This document shows, piece by piece, positions 16,854-25,685 of a stretch of 35,635 nucleotides of DNA. Source of the stretch: Deltaproteobacteria bacterium (GTDB lineage Bacteria; Bdellovibrionota_C; UBA2361; J135); assembly GCA_020635175.1 (NCBI GenBank), contig JACKAH010000014.1:1-35635 (forward strand), given 5' to 3'. The position numbers and the translations under genes are program-made. Under the pieces are notes generated by a model that saw only the letters and a list, made by a program, of their open reading frames with translations, was not told the DNA's origin and searched no databases. Position 1 is the first letter of the stretch; every line of letters starts with the position of its first letter.

Positions 16854-18220
16854 TCAAACTTCCCTGCTTTTAGTCTTGAGAAGTAATCAGTTGTCCAAGC
16901 TTTAACTCTTGGTGACATAAGTAATAAAGCAATTATATTTGGAATAATCATAATTCCAATAACAGCATCCGAAAAATCTAAGATAGGCTTTAAGGTCCAA
17001 ACTGATCCAACTACAATTAAAATGACATAGAGAAACTTATATCCCATTACGAAAGTACTCGGAAAAAGATACTCCATCGCACGTTCTCCATAATAATACC
17101 AACTTATCAAAGTTGAATATGCAAAGAGAAATACAGCGACCGGTATAAAGTAAGCGCCAAAGCCAGGAATAACTTTATTAAATGCGTCAGCAGTTAGATT
17201 AACGCCACCTAAGTTTGCGTAGTCCTCACTCCAAAGTCCACTCGAGATAATAACAAAAGCTGTCATGCTACAGATAACAACAGTATCAATAAATGGCCCA
17301 AGCATAGCCACGACCCCTTCCCTGACAGCTTCTTTTGTTTTTGCAGCAGAGTGCGCAATCGCAGCAGTTCCTAATCCAGCCTCGTTAGAAAAACATGCTC
17401 TCTGGACACCACGCATCAAAACATCTCTTACAACAACCCCAGCAAATGCTCCGGTTGCAGCAGTTCCACTACAAGCACCATCTAGAATTAAGGAGATCAT
17501 TAAAGGAATCTGTTCAAAATTTAGCGCGAGTACAAGCAATGCTCCACCAACGTACAGAATTGCCATAGCCGGAACTATCTTTGAAGCAACTGTAGCAATA
17601 CGTTTGATACCGCCAATAATCACGATTGCAGTAAGAAAGCAAAGCACGGCACCTGTAAGCAACTGAGATATACCAAAGCTACTATGCATAATACTTGCAA
17701 CTTGGTTACTTTGAAAAAGAGAAACCGCTCCGAAACTTCCAAAAATAACACAAACAGCATATATAACGCTTAAAAATTTCGCCCAATCACCTAACCCTAA
17801 GGTTATGTAGTACATTGGTCCACCGTGCACCACACCAGCGTCATCAACTTTACGATATTTGATTGCAAGAGTGCATTCCACAAACTTTGTAACCATTCCA
17901 ACTAGTCCGGTTACAATCATCCAAAAAGTTGCACCAGGACCTCCCAGAGAAATCGCAACAGCTACACCTGCGATGTTACCTAGGCCAACTGTCGCAGATA
18001 GTGCTGAACATAAGGCTTTAAAATGAGTAATTTCTCCTGGGTCAGAGTGCTTGTCGAACTTCCCCATCACGACCTGAATCCCGTGCCAGAAAGCTCGAAA
18101 CTGAACAGCACCAAGATAGAGAGTAAAAAATAGACCGCAGCCTACTAACAAGATAAATGTATGTGTACCCCAGACATAACCGACTAGGGTTCCCATAAAT
18201 TGATTAATTTGCTCTTCCAT
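16850..18220 (-). CDS. sodium:alanine symporter, AGCS family
   Basis: 456 residues and about ten hydrophobic helices. Family features are plain: NIAGVAVAISLGGPGATFWM in the first third, GGPMYYI, a conserved FSNEAGLGTAAIAHSAAK block in the middle and SWYYYGERA near the C-terminus. AGCS proteins bring in alanine or glycine with Na+ in the cytoplasmic membrane. The ATG start lies 5 bp after the aminotransferase stop, so it belongs to a coaD-aminotransferase-symporter operon. An alanine carrier next to an aminotransferase suggests linked amino-acid use (inference). It shares a TTAA stop-codon overlap with the convergent gene. Confidence 0.95.
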   Translation of the reverse strand: MEEQINQFMGTLVGYVWGTHTFILLVGCGLFFTLYLGAVQFRAFWHGIQVVMGKFDKHSDPGEITHFKALCSALSATVGLGNIAGVAVAISLGGPGATFWMIVTGLVGMVTKFVECTLAIKYRKVDDAGVVHGGPMYYITLGLGDWAKFLSVIYAVCVIFGSFGAVSLFQSNQVASIMHSSFGISQLLTGAVLCFLTAIVIIGGIKRIATVASKIVPAMAILYVGGALLVLALNFEQIPLMISLILDGACSGTAATGAFAGVVVRDVLMRGVQRACFSNEAGLGTAAIAHSAAKTKEAVREGVVAMLGPFIDTVVICSMTAFVIISSGLWSEDYANLGGVNLTADAFNKVIPGFGAYFIPVAVFLFAYSTLISWYYYGERAMEYLFPSTFVMGYKFLYVILIVVGSVWTLKPILDFSDAVIGIMIIPNIIALLLMSPRVKAWTTDYFSRLKAGKFD

Positions 18221-18225
18221 TCGTC

Positions 18226-19425
18226 CTATTCTAGTTCGTTTAGGGCTGCGCTCATCGCAAAAAATGCCCTTTCAATTACCTCATCAGAAACAGCATAACT
18301 GATACGAAATGCGGCATCATCACCAAAAGCACCACCAGGTACCACAGCAACTGATGCTTGCTCCAATAGAAATTCACAAAAGTCAGTTGAATTGTTGATT
18401 TTTTTACCTTGAAATGAACGACCAATGATATTTTCTATACGAGCAAAGACATAGAATGCACCCTCTGGTCTCTGAGGAATCGTAAGATGTGGAGATTGAT
18501 CAATTTGATCACAAACATACTTCCTACGCCTAGTATAAGAACCTAACAATCCATCTAGGAAATCATGTGTTCCAGTTAGCGCGGCAAGTGCAGCGTATTG
18601 CGCAATCGAGCAGGCGTTTGAGGTAGATTGTCCCTGGTGACGACTCATAGCTTTAATGATTTCAGCAGGTCCTGTAGCGTAACCTAAACGCCAACCAGTC
18701 ATTGAGTATGTTTTAGAGCAGGCATTAATTGTAACTACTCTATCAGCAATATCTTTGTTTACAGCAGCAAATGATTTGAATTCAAACCCATCAAAAACAA
18801 TCTTTTCGTAAACTTCGTCTGAGATCGTAACTACATTTTTATTCTTCAGCACTTCGCCCAGAGCCTTCTGCTCAAGTTCAGTATATGCAGCACCTGAAGG
18901 ATTCGATGGACTGTTTAAGACAAAGAACTTTGTCTTATCAGTAATTGCCGCTTCAAGCTCTTGCGGAGTTAACTTGTAAGCATTCTCTGGTCTACTTGGG
19001 AGGATCTTTGGAACCGCTCCACAAAGTCTAACCATTTCTGGATAACTTACCCAATAAGGAGCAGGAATTATAACTTCATCTCCTGGTTGTAAGCAGACAT
19101 TAAAACACTCAAAGAGCGCTTGCTTACCACCAGCAGTAACAATCACATCTGATGCTTGTGTTGGAATATTATTTTCCCGAGCAAACTTATCAGCAATTGC
19201 TTCTTTCAGTTCAGGTAATCCAGCAACTGCTAAATATTTCGTCTTGCCCTGATCTAAGGCTTTCTTAGCGGCCTCCTTGATATGATCAGGAGTATCAATA
19301 TCAGGCTCCCCTGGCCCAAGATTAATAATGTCTCGACCCTCAGCCCTAAGCGCACTTGCTTTTTCTTTTACAGCAAGAGTTGCACTAGGCTTAACACTAG
19401 CAATACGATCATTTAAAAATGACAT
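18226..19425 (-). CDS. class I aminotransferase, aspartate aminotransferase-like
   Basis: 399 residues of a fold-type I PLP enzyme, subgroup I-gamma, close to bacterial aspartate (or aspartate/prephenate) aminotransferases. Seen: N-terminal SVKPSATLAV and LGPGEPDIDTP, GGKQALF near 100-105, NSPSNPSG with Asn171, SDEVYE with Asp203 and Tyr206, and the PLP lysine in SKTYSMTGWRLGYA at Lys238. The C-terminal arginine block FRISYA is present. The exact amino donor cannot be fixed from sequence alone. ATG start, 8 bp after coaD and 5 bp before the alanine symporter. Confidence 0.94.
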   Translation of the reverse strand: MSFLNDRIASVKPSATLAVKEKASALRAEGRDIINLGPGEPDIDTPDHIKEAAKKALDQGKTKYLAVAGLPELKEAIADKFARENNIPTQASDVIVTAGGKQALFECFNVCLQPGDEVIIPAPYWVSYPEMVRLCGAVPKILPSRPENAYKLTPQELEAAITDKTKFFVLNSPSNPSGAAYTELEQKALGEVLKNKNVVTISDEVYEKIVFDGFEFKSFAAVNKDIADRVVTINACSKTYSMTGWRLGYATGPAEIIKAMSRHQGQSTSNACSIAQYAALAALTGTHDFLDGLLGSYTRRRKYVCDQIDQSPHLTIPQRPEGAFYVFARIENIIGRSFQGKKINNSTDFCEFLLEQASVAVVPGGAFGDDAAFRISYAVSDEVIERAFFAMSAALNELE

Positions 19426-19433
19426 ATAGACCT

Positions 19434-19913
19434 TTATCTTTTGAATTTTTCCTTTAACGCTTTTTCCACATGTGCAGGCACTAGTTCGCTAACAGCACCT
19501 CCAAACTTAGCTACCTGTCGCACTAAACTAGAACTTATATACGAACTACTTTCAGAAGTAATCAGGAAAAGTGTTTCTATATTCTTAGCCAAGGTTTTAT
19601 TCATTAAGGCCAACTGGGCTTCATAGTCGTAATCACTAATCGCCCTTAACCCCCTAATTATGACCTGAGCATCCTGATTTTTAACGAAGTCGACCAATAG
19701 TCCAGAAAAGCTAGCTGTGACAACCTTGTCCCCTTCAGCTTCAAACTCCTGCTTAATCAACTCTACCCGCTCAGCAGTACTAAAAATTGTTTCCTTCTCC
19801 GGGTTTTCTAAAACACCTATAACCACAGTATCAAAGATACTGAGAGCTCTACGTACAATATCTGTATGGCCATTAGTAATTGGATCAAACGACCCAGGGA
19901 AAACTGCCTTCAT
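19434..19913 (-). CDS. coaD: phosphopantetheine adenylyltransferase
   Basis: Catalyses the penultimate step of coenzyme A synthesis (4'-phosphopantetheine plus ATP to dephospho-CoA). 159 residues, the family's exact size. The nucleotidyltransferase motif GSFDPITNGH is at residues 7-16, the RGLRAISDYDYE block is intact, and the second signature ISSSLVR lies near residue 126. ATG start with GAGAGGA about 7 bp upstream. It is first in an operon with the aminotransferase and the symporter, and is divergent from the dsbD-like gene across 96 bp. Confidence 0.98.
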   Translation of the reverse strand: MKAVFPGSFDPITNGHTDIVRRALSIFDTVVIGVLENPEKETIFSTAERVELIKQEFEAEGDKVVTASFSGLLVDFVKNQDAQVIIRGLRAISDYDYEAQLALMNKTLAKNIETLFLITSESSSYISSSLVRQVAKFGGAVSELVPAHVEKALKEKFKR

Positions 19914-20009
19914 GCTAAAATCCTCTCCTCAAGATGAGCACTACTCAAAATGTAACTTCACATGCTATATAGTCGAATAAACATATGATTTATCGAACAT
20001 TACGTTACT

Positions 20010-21266
20010 ATGCCTACAACTGACCCTCAAGCCCTACTGGCACTATCTGAACTATCCCAGCTAGGATTGGTGTTTGTTGCTGGTATCGCTACAAGTTTTA
20101 CCCCCTGCGTCTACCCCCTTATCCCGATTACCCTAACGATTTTTGGGGCTCGAGAGCAAAAAAGTAAGCTTCAGGCTTTCATTCTATCGCTGATCTACGT
20201 TTTAGGGATTGCGACAACTTATACGACTCTTGGGCTAGTATCCGCTCTAACCGGCTCCTTCTTCGGTTCATTTTTGAGCAGCCCATTTGTGAGCGTGGTT
20301 TTATTCTTGATTTTCCTACTCTTTGCTTTTGCAAGTTTAGACATATTTCACTTTCAACTTAGTCAGAGCTTACAAAGCAAAGCGAATACAGTTGGAGGCA
20401 AGGGCTATTTGGGTTCCTTCACCATGGGTCTTGTGAGTGGAATTGTTGCTGCACCGTGCACCGGACCAGTGCTAGCCACAATCCTACTTGTATCAAGCAC
20501 GATAGGTAATCCTTACTGGGGAAGCATTCTTCTGTTTGTGCATGCTCTAGGCCTTGGCCTACTCTTTATTGTACTTGGAACTTTCTCAGGTTTACTTAGC
20601 AAGATTCCTAAATCTGGAAACTGGCTCCATTTAGTTAAGTTCTTCATGGGTGCCGTTATAATTGTGTTAGCATTCTTCTTTGTTAAGCCTTTTACGAATT
20701 ACTTAGGGCTAGAGCTTGCAAAATACACCCCTATCTTCTTTGTCGCTACAACGGTAATCCTTTCCTCACTACTTGGTTTTATCTCTATGCGCCAAGACGC
20801 AAAACCACTAAAAGTCCTATCTGTGCTTTTACTAGGCTTGGCTCTTTTTGCAGTGCCAACGGCGCTGAGCTTTCAAAAGCAAGAGTACTCAGAAGTCACA
20901 GCACCTCACGATGGATTAAACTGGCTAAGTTCAATTGACGAGGCAAAAGCAGTCGCGAAAGCTGATAGTATTATCTTCGTTGATTTTTTTGCAGACTGGT
21001 GTGCAGCTTGTCTTGAGTACAACAAGATTACTTTTAAAGACCCTGCCGTAATTGAACAACTAGAAAAACTTATTTTGGTTAAGCTTGACTTTACCTCTCC
21101 ATCAGATGAGCTAGAAACAATTCAGGAAAGGTATGAGATCCTTGGACTACCTAGCCTGCTTTTCTTAGATAATCAAGGAAATGAAATACCAAATACTCGT
21201 GTTACAGGGTTTCTAGAGCCCAAAGAATTTCTAGTTGCCGTTAACAAAGCAACTCAGGAACACTGA
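20010..21266 (+). CDS. DsbD-like thiol:disulfide interchange protein (CcdA domain plus thioredoxin domain)
   Basis: 418 residues that move reducing power from the cytoplasm to the periplasm. Residues 20-285 form the DsbD/CcdA membrane domain of about eight helices, with the redox cysteines Cys33 in TPCVYPL and Cys150 in APCTGPV. Residues 300-418 are a thioredoxin-like domain with DWCAAC (Cys331, Cys334). The periplasmic N-terminal domain of classical DsbD is absent, so the thiol output must go through the C-terminal domain or a separate partner. ATG at 20010. The last 13 bp overlap the convergent pseudokinase gene. I leave the gene symbol blank because the domain set differs from E. coli DsbD. 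Confidence 0.93.
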   Translation: MPTTDPQALLALSELSQLGLVFVAGIATSFTPCVYPLIPITLTIFGAREQKSKLQAFILSLIYVLGIATTYTTLGLVSALTGSFFGSFLSSPFVSVVLFLIFLLFAFASLDIFHFQLSQSLQSKANTVGGKGYLGSFTMGLVSGIVAAPCTGPVLATILLVSSTIGNPYWGSILLFVHALGLGLLFIVLGTFSGLLSKIPKSGNWLHLVKFFMGAVIIVLAFFFVKPFTNYLGLELAKYTPIFFVATTVILSSLLGFISMRQDAKPLKVLSVLLLGLALFAVPTALSFQKQEYSEVTAPHDGLNWLSSIDEAKAVAKADSIIFVDFFADWCAACLEYNKITFKDPAVIEQLEKLILVKLDFTSPSDELETIQERYEILGLPSLLFLDNQGNEIPNTRVTGFLEPKEFLVAVNKATQEH

Positions 21267-22849
21267 TTTCCTTTACATTGAATTGTTAGGGTCGAAGTGT
21301 TCGATTGATTAGAATACAAATTTTCTGGTGTTGGTAGTTTATCGATTGCCGATTGCAAAGCACTCCTTAACTCTAGGTTCTCTTCTCGAGTAAGGCTACT
21401 TTTGAGCACTTTAACAGAATTAGGCGAGTTATAGTGAACAATCGCTGCTATAGCTTGAAGTTTAATCGCTAAATTTTCATCTTCTAAAAGTTGGTAAAGC
21501 GCTGACAACTTACCAGGTAACTTAAGCTCCTGTACTGCAATAATTGCTCTCTGCTTAACTGAAGCCTCAGGATGAAAAAGTAACAGGTCTAAGGCCGAGT
21601 TAAATTCAGGTAATTTTCTACTTTTCGCTTCATCAATTGCTTGGATTGTCATCTCCACAGGAAAAGTTTTAGACCTTAAAATAGCCAAAAGCTTTTCATC
21701 ACTTACTTCACTAAGCTTCTCTTTTACAAGCTTCTGTTCGTCAATTGCTTCATTTTTTAGTGAGAATCTGACCTTGGATTTGGGAAGGGATGCTAAATCT
21801 TGCTTTGGCTTGCTGTTAAAGGAACCCAAGTGAGATCTATCTTGATAAAACCTGTACCCAAAAAAGATAAGACCTAATAAACACGCGATACCAAAAAACT
21901 TTGGCAAAAAGGAAGATCTATTTTGATACTGATCCACAGATACGTAGCGCATCTCCTCATCTTGAGAAACAGATCGCTGAGTGGATGTAGTATTTAAATC
22001 AACTTCGGGCATTGAAGCTTTTACCTCAGGAGAGCCAAGCTGAAATGCTGCTCGAATTGCTTTCATAAACTGAGTACAACTTCTAAATCTCTCAGATCTG
22101 TCTTTAGAAAGTGCTCTTTCAAATTCAGTCTCTAAGCTAAATGTTGCGCCAGTTACGTGATCTAAGAGCGACTCCCTATGTCCAGCCAAAATGTTTGAAA
22201 TCACAGTATGGATGTTTGCTCCAGAGAATGGTTTTTCACCCGATAAGCACTCAAAAACGATGCAGGCAAAACTAAAAACATCACTAGTTGCATCAAGAGG
22301 ATTTTGAAGCAGTCTCTCTGGAGAAGAGTAGCTTGCAGTATCATCATGAATCTGTGCTAACTGTAACTTTTTACTTAAATAATCACCAAACCCAACTAGG
22401 TAAGCTTTCTTTTCCTGCTCGTCGACAATGATGCTGGCTGGATTTAAGCACCCATATACAATGTTTTTTGAGTGCAAGTAATCCAGTGCTTCCGCTATCT
22501 GGGATAGATACTCGACTACCTCAATAATTCCATGCTGAGAATTAGCAATGTAGCTCTTTAACGAAACGCCAGGTTTCTTTTCATAGGCTAAAAACGGGGT
22601 CTGTTTGTAGAAAGAAACTTCCTTGAGACTTAATAGATGCGTATGGCTTAACCATTCTAGTTCTGTAGCAAAACTTATAAACTCAGCAATTTTTTCAGAA
22701 GACTTTGGACCTGCTTCAAATGGTGCAAACAGTTGTAGAAAGAACTCATCCTTTTTCTTCTTAGCGATAAAGAACGCTTCTGAAGTATTCGCCCTAAGCT
22801 TTTCTTCTAGTGTATATGCTCCAATTTTCTCAGACAGTTTCGGCCACAT
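21254..22849 (-). CDS. membrane pseudokinase of the Ser/Thr kinase fold with HEAT-like periplasmic domain
   Basis: 531 residues from the ATG at 22849, which has GGGGA 6 bp upstream; a TTG four codons earlier is less likely. Residues 8-270 keep the bacterial Ser/Thr kinase layout: SLKSYI hinge region, ALDYLHSKNIVYG, SPERLLQNP, TSDVFSFACIVFECLSGEKPFSG. Every catalytic residue is replaced, however: the VAIK lysine by Gln39, the HRD triad by Tyr-Gly-Cys (132-134), and the DFG aspartate by Gly153. A single membrane helix lies at about 318-335. The remaining ~190 residues contain HEAT-like helical repeats (about 380-507) and end in CKGNQCS, presumably in the periplasm. It probably acts as a sensor or scaffold rather than an active kinase (inference). 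Confidence 0.85.
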   Translation of the reverse strand: MWPKLSEKIGAYTLEEKLRANTSEAFFIAKKKKDEFFLQLFAPFEAGPKSSEKIAEFISFATELEWLSHTHLLSLKEVSFYKQTPFLAYEKKPGVSLKSYIANSQHGIIEVVEYLSQIAEALDYLHSKNIVYGCLNPASIIVDEQEKKAYLVGFGDYLSKKLQLAQIHDDTASYSSPERLLQNPLDATSDVFSFACIVFECLSGEKPFSGANIHTVISNILAGHRESLLDHVTGATFSLETEFERALSKDRSERFRSCTQFMKAIRAAFQLGSPEVKASMPEVDLNTTSTQRSVSQDEEMRYVSVDQYQNRSSFLPKFFGIACLLGLIFFGYRFYQDRSHLGSFNSKPKQDLASLPKSKVRFSLKNEAIDEQKLVKEKLSEVSDEKLLAILRSKTFPVEMTIQAIDEAKSRKLPEFNSALDLLLFHPEASVKQRAIIAVQELKLPGKLSALYQLLEDENLAIKLQAIAAIVHYNSPNSVKVLKSSLTREENLELRSALQSAIDKLPTPENLYSNQSNTSTLTIQCKGNQCS

Positions 22850-22946
22850 ACAGGTCCCCAAAAATTATGATTCTACAGATGATCTTGCAACGAGCTAGAT
22901 AATTGTATAACACTATTTATATTCATAAGCGAGGCGAGACAGGCTA

Positions 22947-23279
22947 TTGAAAACACCAATAAAAATTGAACGAATTGAGGGAGCCGGAGTTAAAATTAAA
23001 TGGAACTCTGGTGAAGAGAATCTACTTGGCTTTGAGACGCTGCGAACGCATTGCCCATGCGCGACCTGCCGCGAGAAACGTGGAGACTCAAGCCACTCAA
23101 AGCCGATAACTGGAGGCACTTCTCTCCTAAAGGTAATTGAACACACTAAAGATGAAGAGCTCAAGCTCAATCAGATCAGACTAATTGGCAACTATGCGAT
23201 CGGCCTAGATTGGGCTGATGGCCACTCAACAGGAATTTACACATTTCAATATCTAAACGAGCTGACAGAGAGAGCTTAA
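22947..23279 (+). CDS. DUF971 family protein
   Basis: 110 residues matching the DUF971 / gamma-butyrobetaine hydroxylase N-terminal-like domain: WNSGEENLLGFETLRTHCPCATC, then REKRGD, and a closing WADGHSTGIYTFQYL. The CPCATC cysteines and the DGH motif fit the small metal-binding fold of the family. Bacterial single-domain members are common and their function is not settled; some are discussed with Fe-S proteins. The start is TTG at 22947. The gene lies between the pseudokinase (divergent) and infA (convergent, 1 bp between the stops). Confidence 0.88.
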   Translation: MKTPIKIERIEGAGVKIKWNSGEENLLGFETLRTHCPCATCREKRGDSSHSKPITGGTSLLKVIEHTKDEELKLNQIRLIGNYAIGLDWADGHSTGIYTFQYLNELTERA

Positions 23280-23280
23280 T

Positions 23281-23577
23281 CTATTCGTTTTCAGCTTCGC
23301 TTGTTGATTCTTCAGTTTCAGTATCTTCCACTTCTTCAGGAGCTTGTTGTCTTGAACCGCCCTGAGCAAGACGTCTTGTTATTCTACCCTTAGTTAAATC
23401 ATATGGGGAGATTTCAACTGTAACTCTATCTCCAGGTAAGACACGAATGTAGAACCTTCTCATTTTTCCAGCAAGATACGCCAGGAGCTCGTGCCCATTA
23501 TCGCACTCAACACGGAAAGTTGTGTTAGGAAAACACTCCCGTACAACTCCTTCCATTTCAATTGTATCTTTCGCCAT
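23281..23577 (-). CDS. infA: translation initiation factor IF-1 with acidic tail
   Basis: IF-1 binds the ribosomal A site during initiation. Residues 1-72 are a full S1-like OB fold, MAKDTIEMEG through SPYDLTKGRITRRL. E. coli IF-1 has 72 residues in total; here 26 extra residues follow, rich in Glu, Thr, Ser and Asp, with a Gln-Gln stretch at the junction. The tail is probably disordered. ATG start, 17 bp after accA, so it is co-transcribed at the end of the rpoZ-accA run. Confidence 0.96.
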   Translation of the reverse strand: MAKDTIEMEGVVRECFPNTTFRVECDNGHELLAYLAGKMRRFYIRVLPGDRVTVEISPYDLTKGRITRRLAQGGSRQQAPEEVEDTETEESTSEAENE

Positions 23578-23594
23578 ACTATTTATATCACCTT

Positions 23595-24581
23595 CTATGC
23601 ATCACCAGTAAATGGCCCAAGTTTTCTAAACTTTTCATATCGACCATCAACCAGTTGTTGAACTGTTAACTTACTTAACTCATCTAAATGTCTTAGCAAC
23701 GAAGCTTGAAGTAGCTCAGCTGCTTCATTGTAGTTACGATGAGCACCTCCGACAGGTTCTGATACTACCTCATCGATTACACCCAAATCCTTTAACTGAG
23801 CTGCAGTTACACGCAACATCTCTGCTGCATGAGCTGCCTGCTCTAATGGAGCTTCATTTCTATCATGATGCCACAAGATAGAGGCGCAGCCTTCTGGTGT
23901 GATCACTGAGTAACAGGCGTTCTCTAGCATAATAATTCTATCAGTTACTCCAAGTGCTAATGCTCCACCACTCCCACCTTCTCCGATAACCACACTAATG
24001 ACAGGCACAGTTAGCTCAGCTAATTCGGCTAAATTTCTGGCGATAGCTTCGGCCTGACCACGTTCCTCAGCTTCCATACCAGGATAAGCACCCTGGGTAT
24101 CGATTAGATTTATTACGGGTAATCCAAACTTCTCAGCCAAACGAAAAAGTCTCAAAGCCTTTCTATAGCCATCAGGATTAGCCATCCCAAAATTTCGCTT
24201 CAAGCGCTCTGCTGTATCTCTACCACGTTGTTGGCCTATTATCATTACAGGCTGCTCTCCGATCTTACCTGTACCACCAACAATTGCAGGATCATCTCTA
24301 TAGAGCCTATCTCCATGTAGCTCAACGAAGTCTGTAACCATCGCTTCTATGTAATCAACAGTACATGGTCTATCAAAATGACGTGAAAGTTGAACGCGCT
24401 GGTATGCTGAAAGCTTTCCGTAAATATCTTTACGCATCTTATCAACACGAGATTCAAGCTTTGCATACTCATCTCTCTGCGAGGTATCACCAGCGTCGAG
24501 TTGGTTCTTAAGCCTATTTAGCTGTTCCTCTAATTCAACGAGAGGTCTTTCAAATTCTAATGGATGCTTAATCAAAGCCAT
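23595..24581 (-). CDS. accA: acetyl-CoA carboxylase carboxyltransferase subunit alpha
   Basis: The AccA half of the carboxyltransferase that transfers CO2 from biotin to acetyl-CoA, the first step of fatty-acid synthesis. 328 residues, typical length. The N-terminal helical region LEFERPLVELEEQL is followed by the crotonase-like core: PGRDTAERLKRNFGM-type block (GRDTAERLKRNFGMANP), LIDTQGAYPGMEAEERGQ, the oxyanion loop GEGGSGGALAL, and ENACYSVITPEGCASILW. All are strongly conserved. accD is not in the window. ATG start, 72 bp after miaA and 17 bp before infA. Confidence 0.98.
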   Translation of the reverse strand: MALIKHPLEFERPLVELEEQLNRLKNQLDAGDTSQRDEYAKLESRVDKMRKDIYGKLSAYQRVQLSRHFDRPCTVDYIEAMVTDFVELHGDRLYRDDPAIVGGTGKIGEQPVMIIGQQRGRDTAERLKRNFGMANPDGYRKALRLFRLAEKFGLPVINLIDTQGAYPGMEAEERGQAEAIARNLAELAELTVPVISVVIGEGGSGGALALGVTDRIIMLENACYSVITPEGCASILWHHDRNEAPLEQAAHAAEMLRVTAAQLKDLGVIDEVVSEPVGGAHRNYNEAAELLQASLLRHLDELSKLTVQQLVDGRYEKFRKLGPFTGDA

Positions 24582-24653
24582 AAACTTACAAAATTGTTAG
24601 ATTAGAAGGTCATTTTCTATCAAAACAAACAAGCAATGACAAAGGGGAATAGA

Positions 24654-25685
24654 TCATAAACTTGCTGCATTGAGATATAGGGCTTCTGAGATAGCAATCC
24701 GATCAAGCTCAAACCGTATAAATTCCAATAATTCAGGATAGTTATGACTTTTAACATAGAAATCTTTAACTGTCTTTTGAGCTTTTTCGAGCAGATCCTC
24801 TGATTTAAGCCATTCGCCCTCTCCCTGCTTTGGGGCCATCTTCCAGCCAAGAGCGAGAGGTTGGTTTCTCCAGAATGTCATCTGCCTTTTTGCAAACCTT
24901 CGAGTCTCTTGAGCTATCTGTTCCCTTAATTGCTCAAAATCTAATACTGAATCTATAAAATCGATTGCCTGAGCATAGCCAAGAGTTTTAAGTGCCGGCA
25001 AATCTCTACCGTGGCGCTTAACTATCTGCTTTACTTCCTCTATCAAACCATGCTCTAGCATCAAATCAACACGTTGATTAATTCGGTCGTAGAGAAGATG
25101 CCGCGCCCAACACAAAACAAGATTCAATGAGGTATAATTTAGAGCACCGAAATCATGATCTGCTTGTGACTCACTAATCGCGGTACCTGATAAGTGATAA
25201 ACTTCAAGTGCACGCACTATACGAACTTTATCATTCGGATGTAGCCTAGCCGCTGTCTTGGGATCTACATTTTGAAGTTCGGAGTAAAGTTCGTCTAAAT
25301 TTCGCGCCTCTAACTCAGCACGTAAACTTTCATCTCTTTCAGGAAGTTCAGCAAGTCCATAGAGCAAATGCTTAAGGTACATGCCTGTTCCGCAAACAAC
25401 TATAACTTGCTTACCTCTTGCATGTATCTCAGCTATCGAACTTTTAGCAAGCTCAACGATCTCAGAAACGTTGCATTGTTCTGTCGGCTCTTTAATGTCA
25501 ATTAAGTGATGCGGAACATTATCCATCTCTTCAGCTGTTATCTTAGCCGAGCCGATATCAAACTCTTTATAAATCTGAACTGAATCAAGGTTAACAATTT
25601 CACCATCTAGCTCTTTTGCAACTCTTACAGCTAGACCGCTTTTACCACTAGCAGTTGGGCCTGAGATAGTAAGTAGAGTTTTCAT
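24654..25685 (-). CDS. miaA: tRNA dimethylallyltransferase
   Basis: Adds the dimethylallyl group to N6 of A37 in UNN-decoding tRNAs. 343 residues, somewhat longer than E. coli MiaA. The P-loop GPTASGKS is at residues 9-16. LDSVQIYKEFDIGSAK and HHLIDIKEP follow; the middle has CGTGMYLKHLLYGLAELP and RRFAKRQMTFWR, both family hallmarks. Extra residues at the C-terminus are helical and not recognised. Its ATG follows directly on the mutL TGA (TGAATG), a tight mutL-miaA coupling known in many bacteria, including enterics in the other gene order. Confidence 0.97.
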   Translation of the reverse strand: MKTLLTISGPTASGKSGLAVRVAKELDGEIVNLDSVQIYKEFDIGSAKITAEEMDNVPHHLIDIKEPTEQCNVSEIVELAKSSIAEIHARGKQVIVVCGTGMYLKHLLYGLAELPERDESLRAELEARNLDELYSELQNVDPKTAARLHPNDKVRIVRALEVYHLSGTAISESQADHDFGALNYTSLNLVLCWARHLLYDRINQRVDLMLEHGLIEEVKQIVKRHGRDLPALKTLGYAQAIDFIDSVLDFEQLREQIAQETRRFAKRQMTFWRNQPLALGWKMAPKQGEGEWLKSEDLLEKAQKTVKDFYVKSHNYPELLEFIRFELDRIAISEALYLNAASL

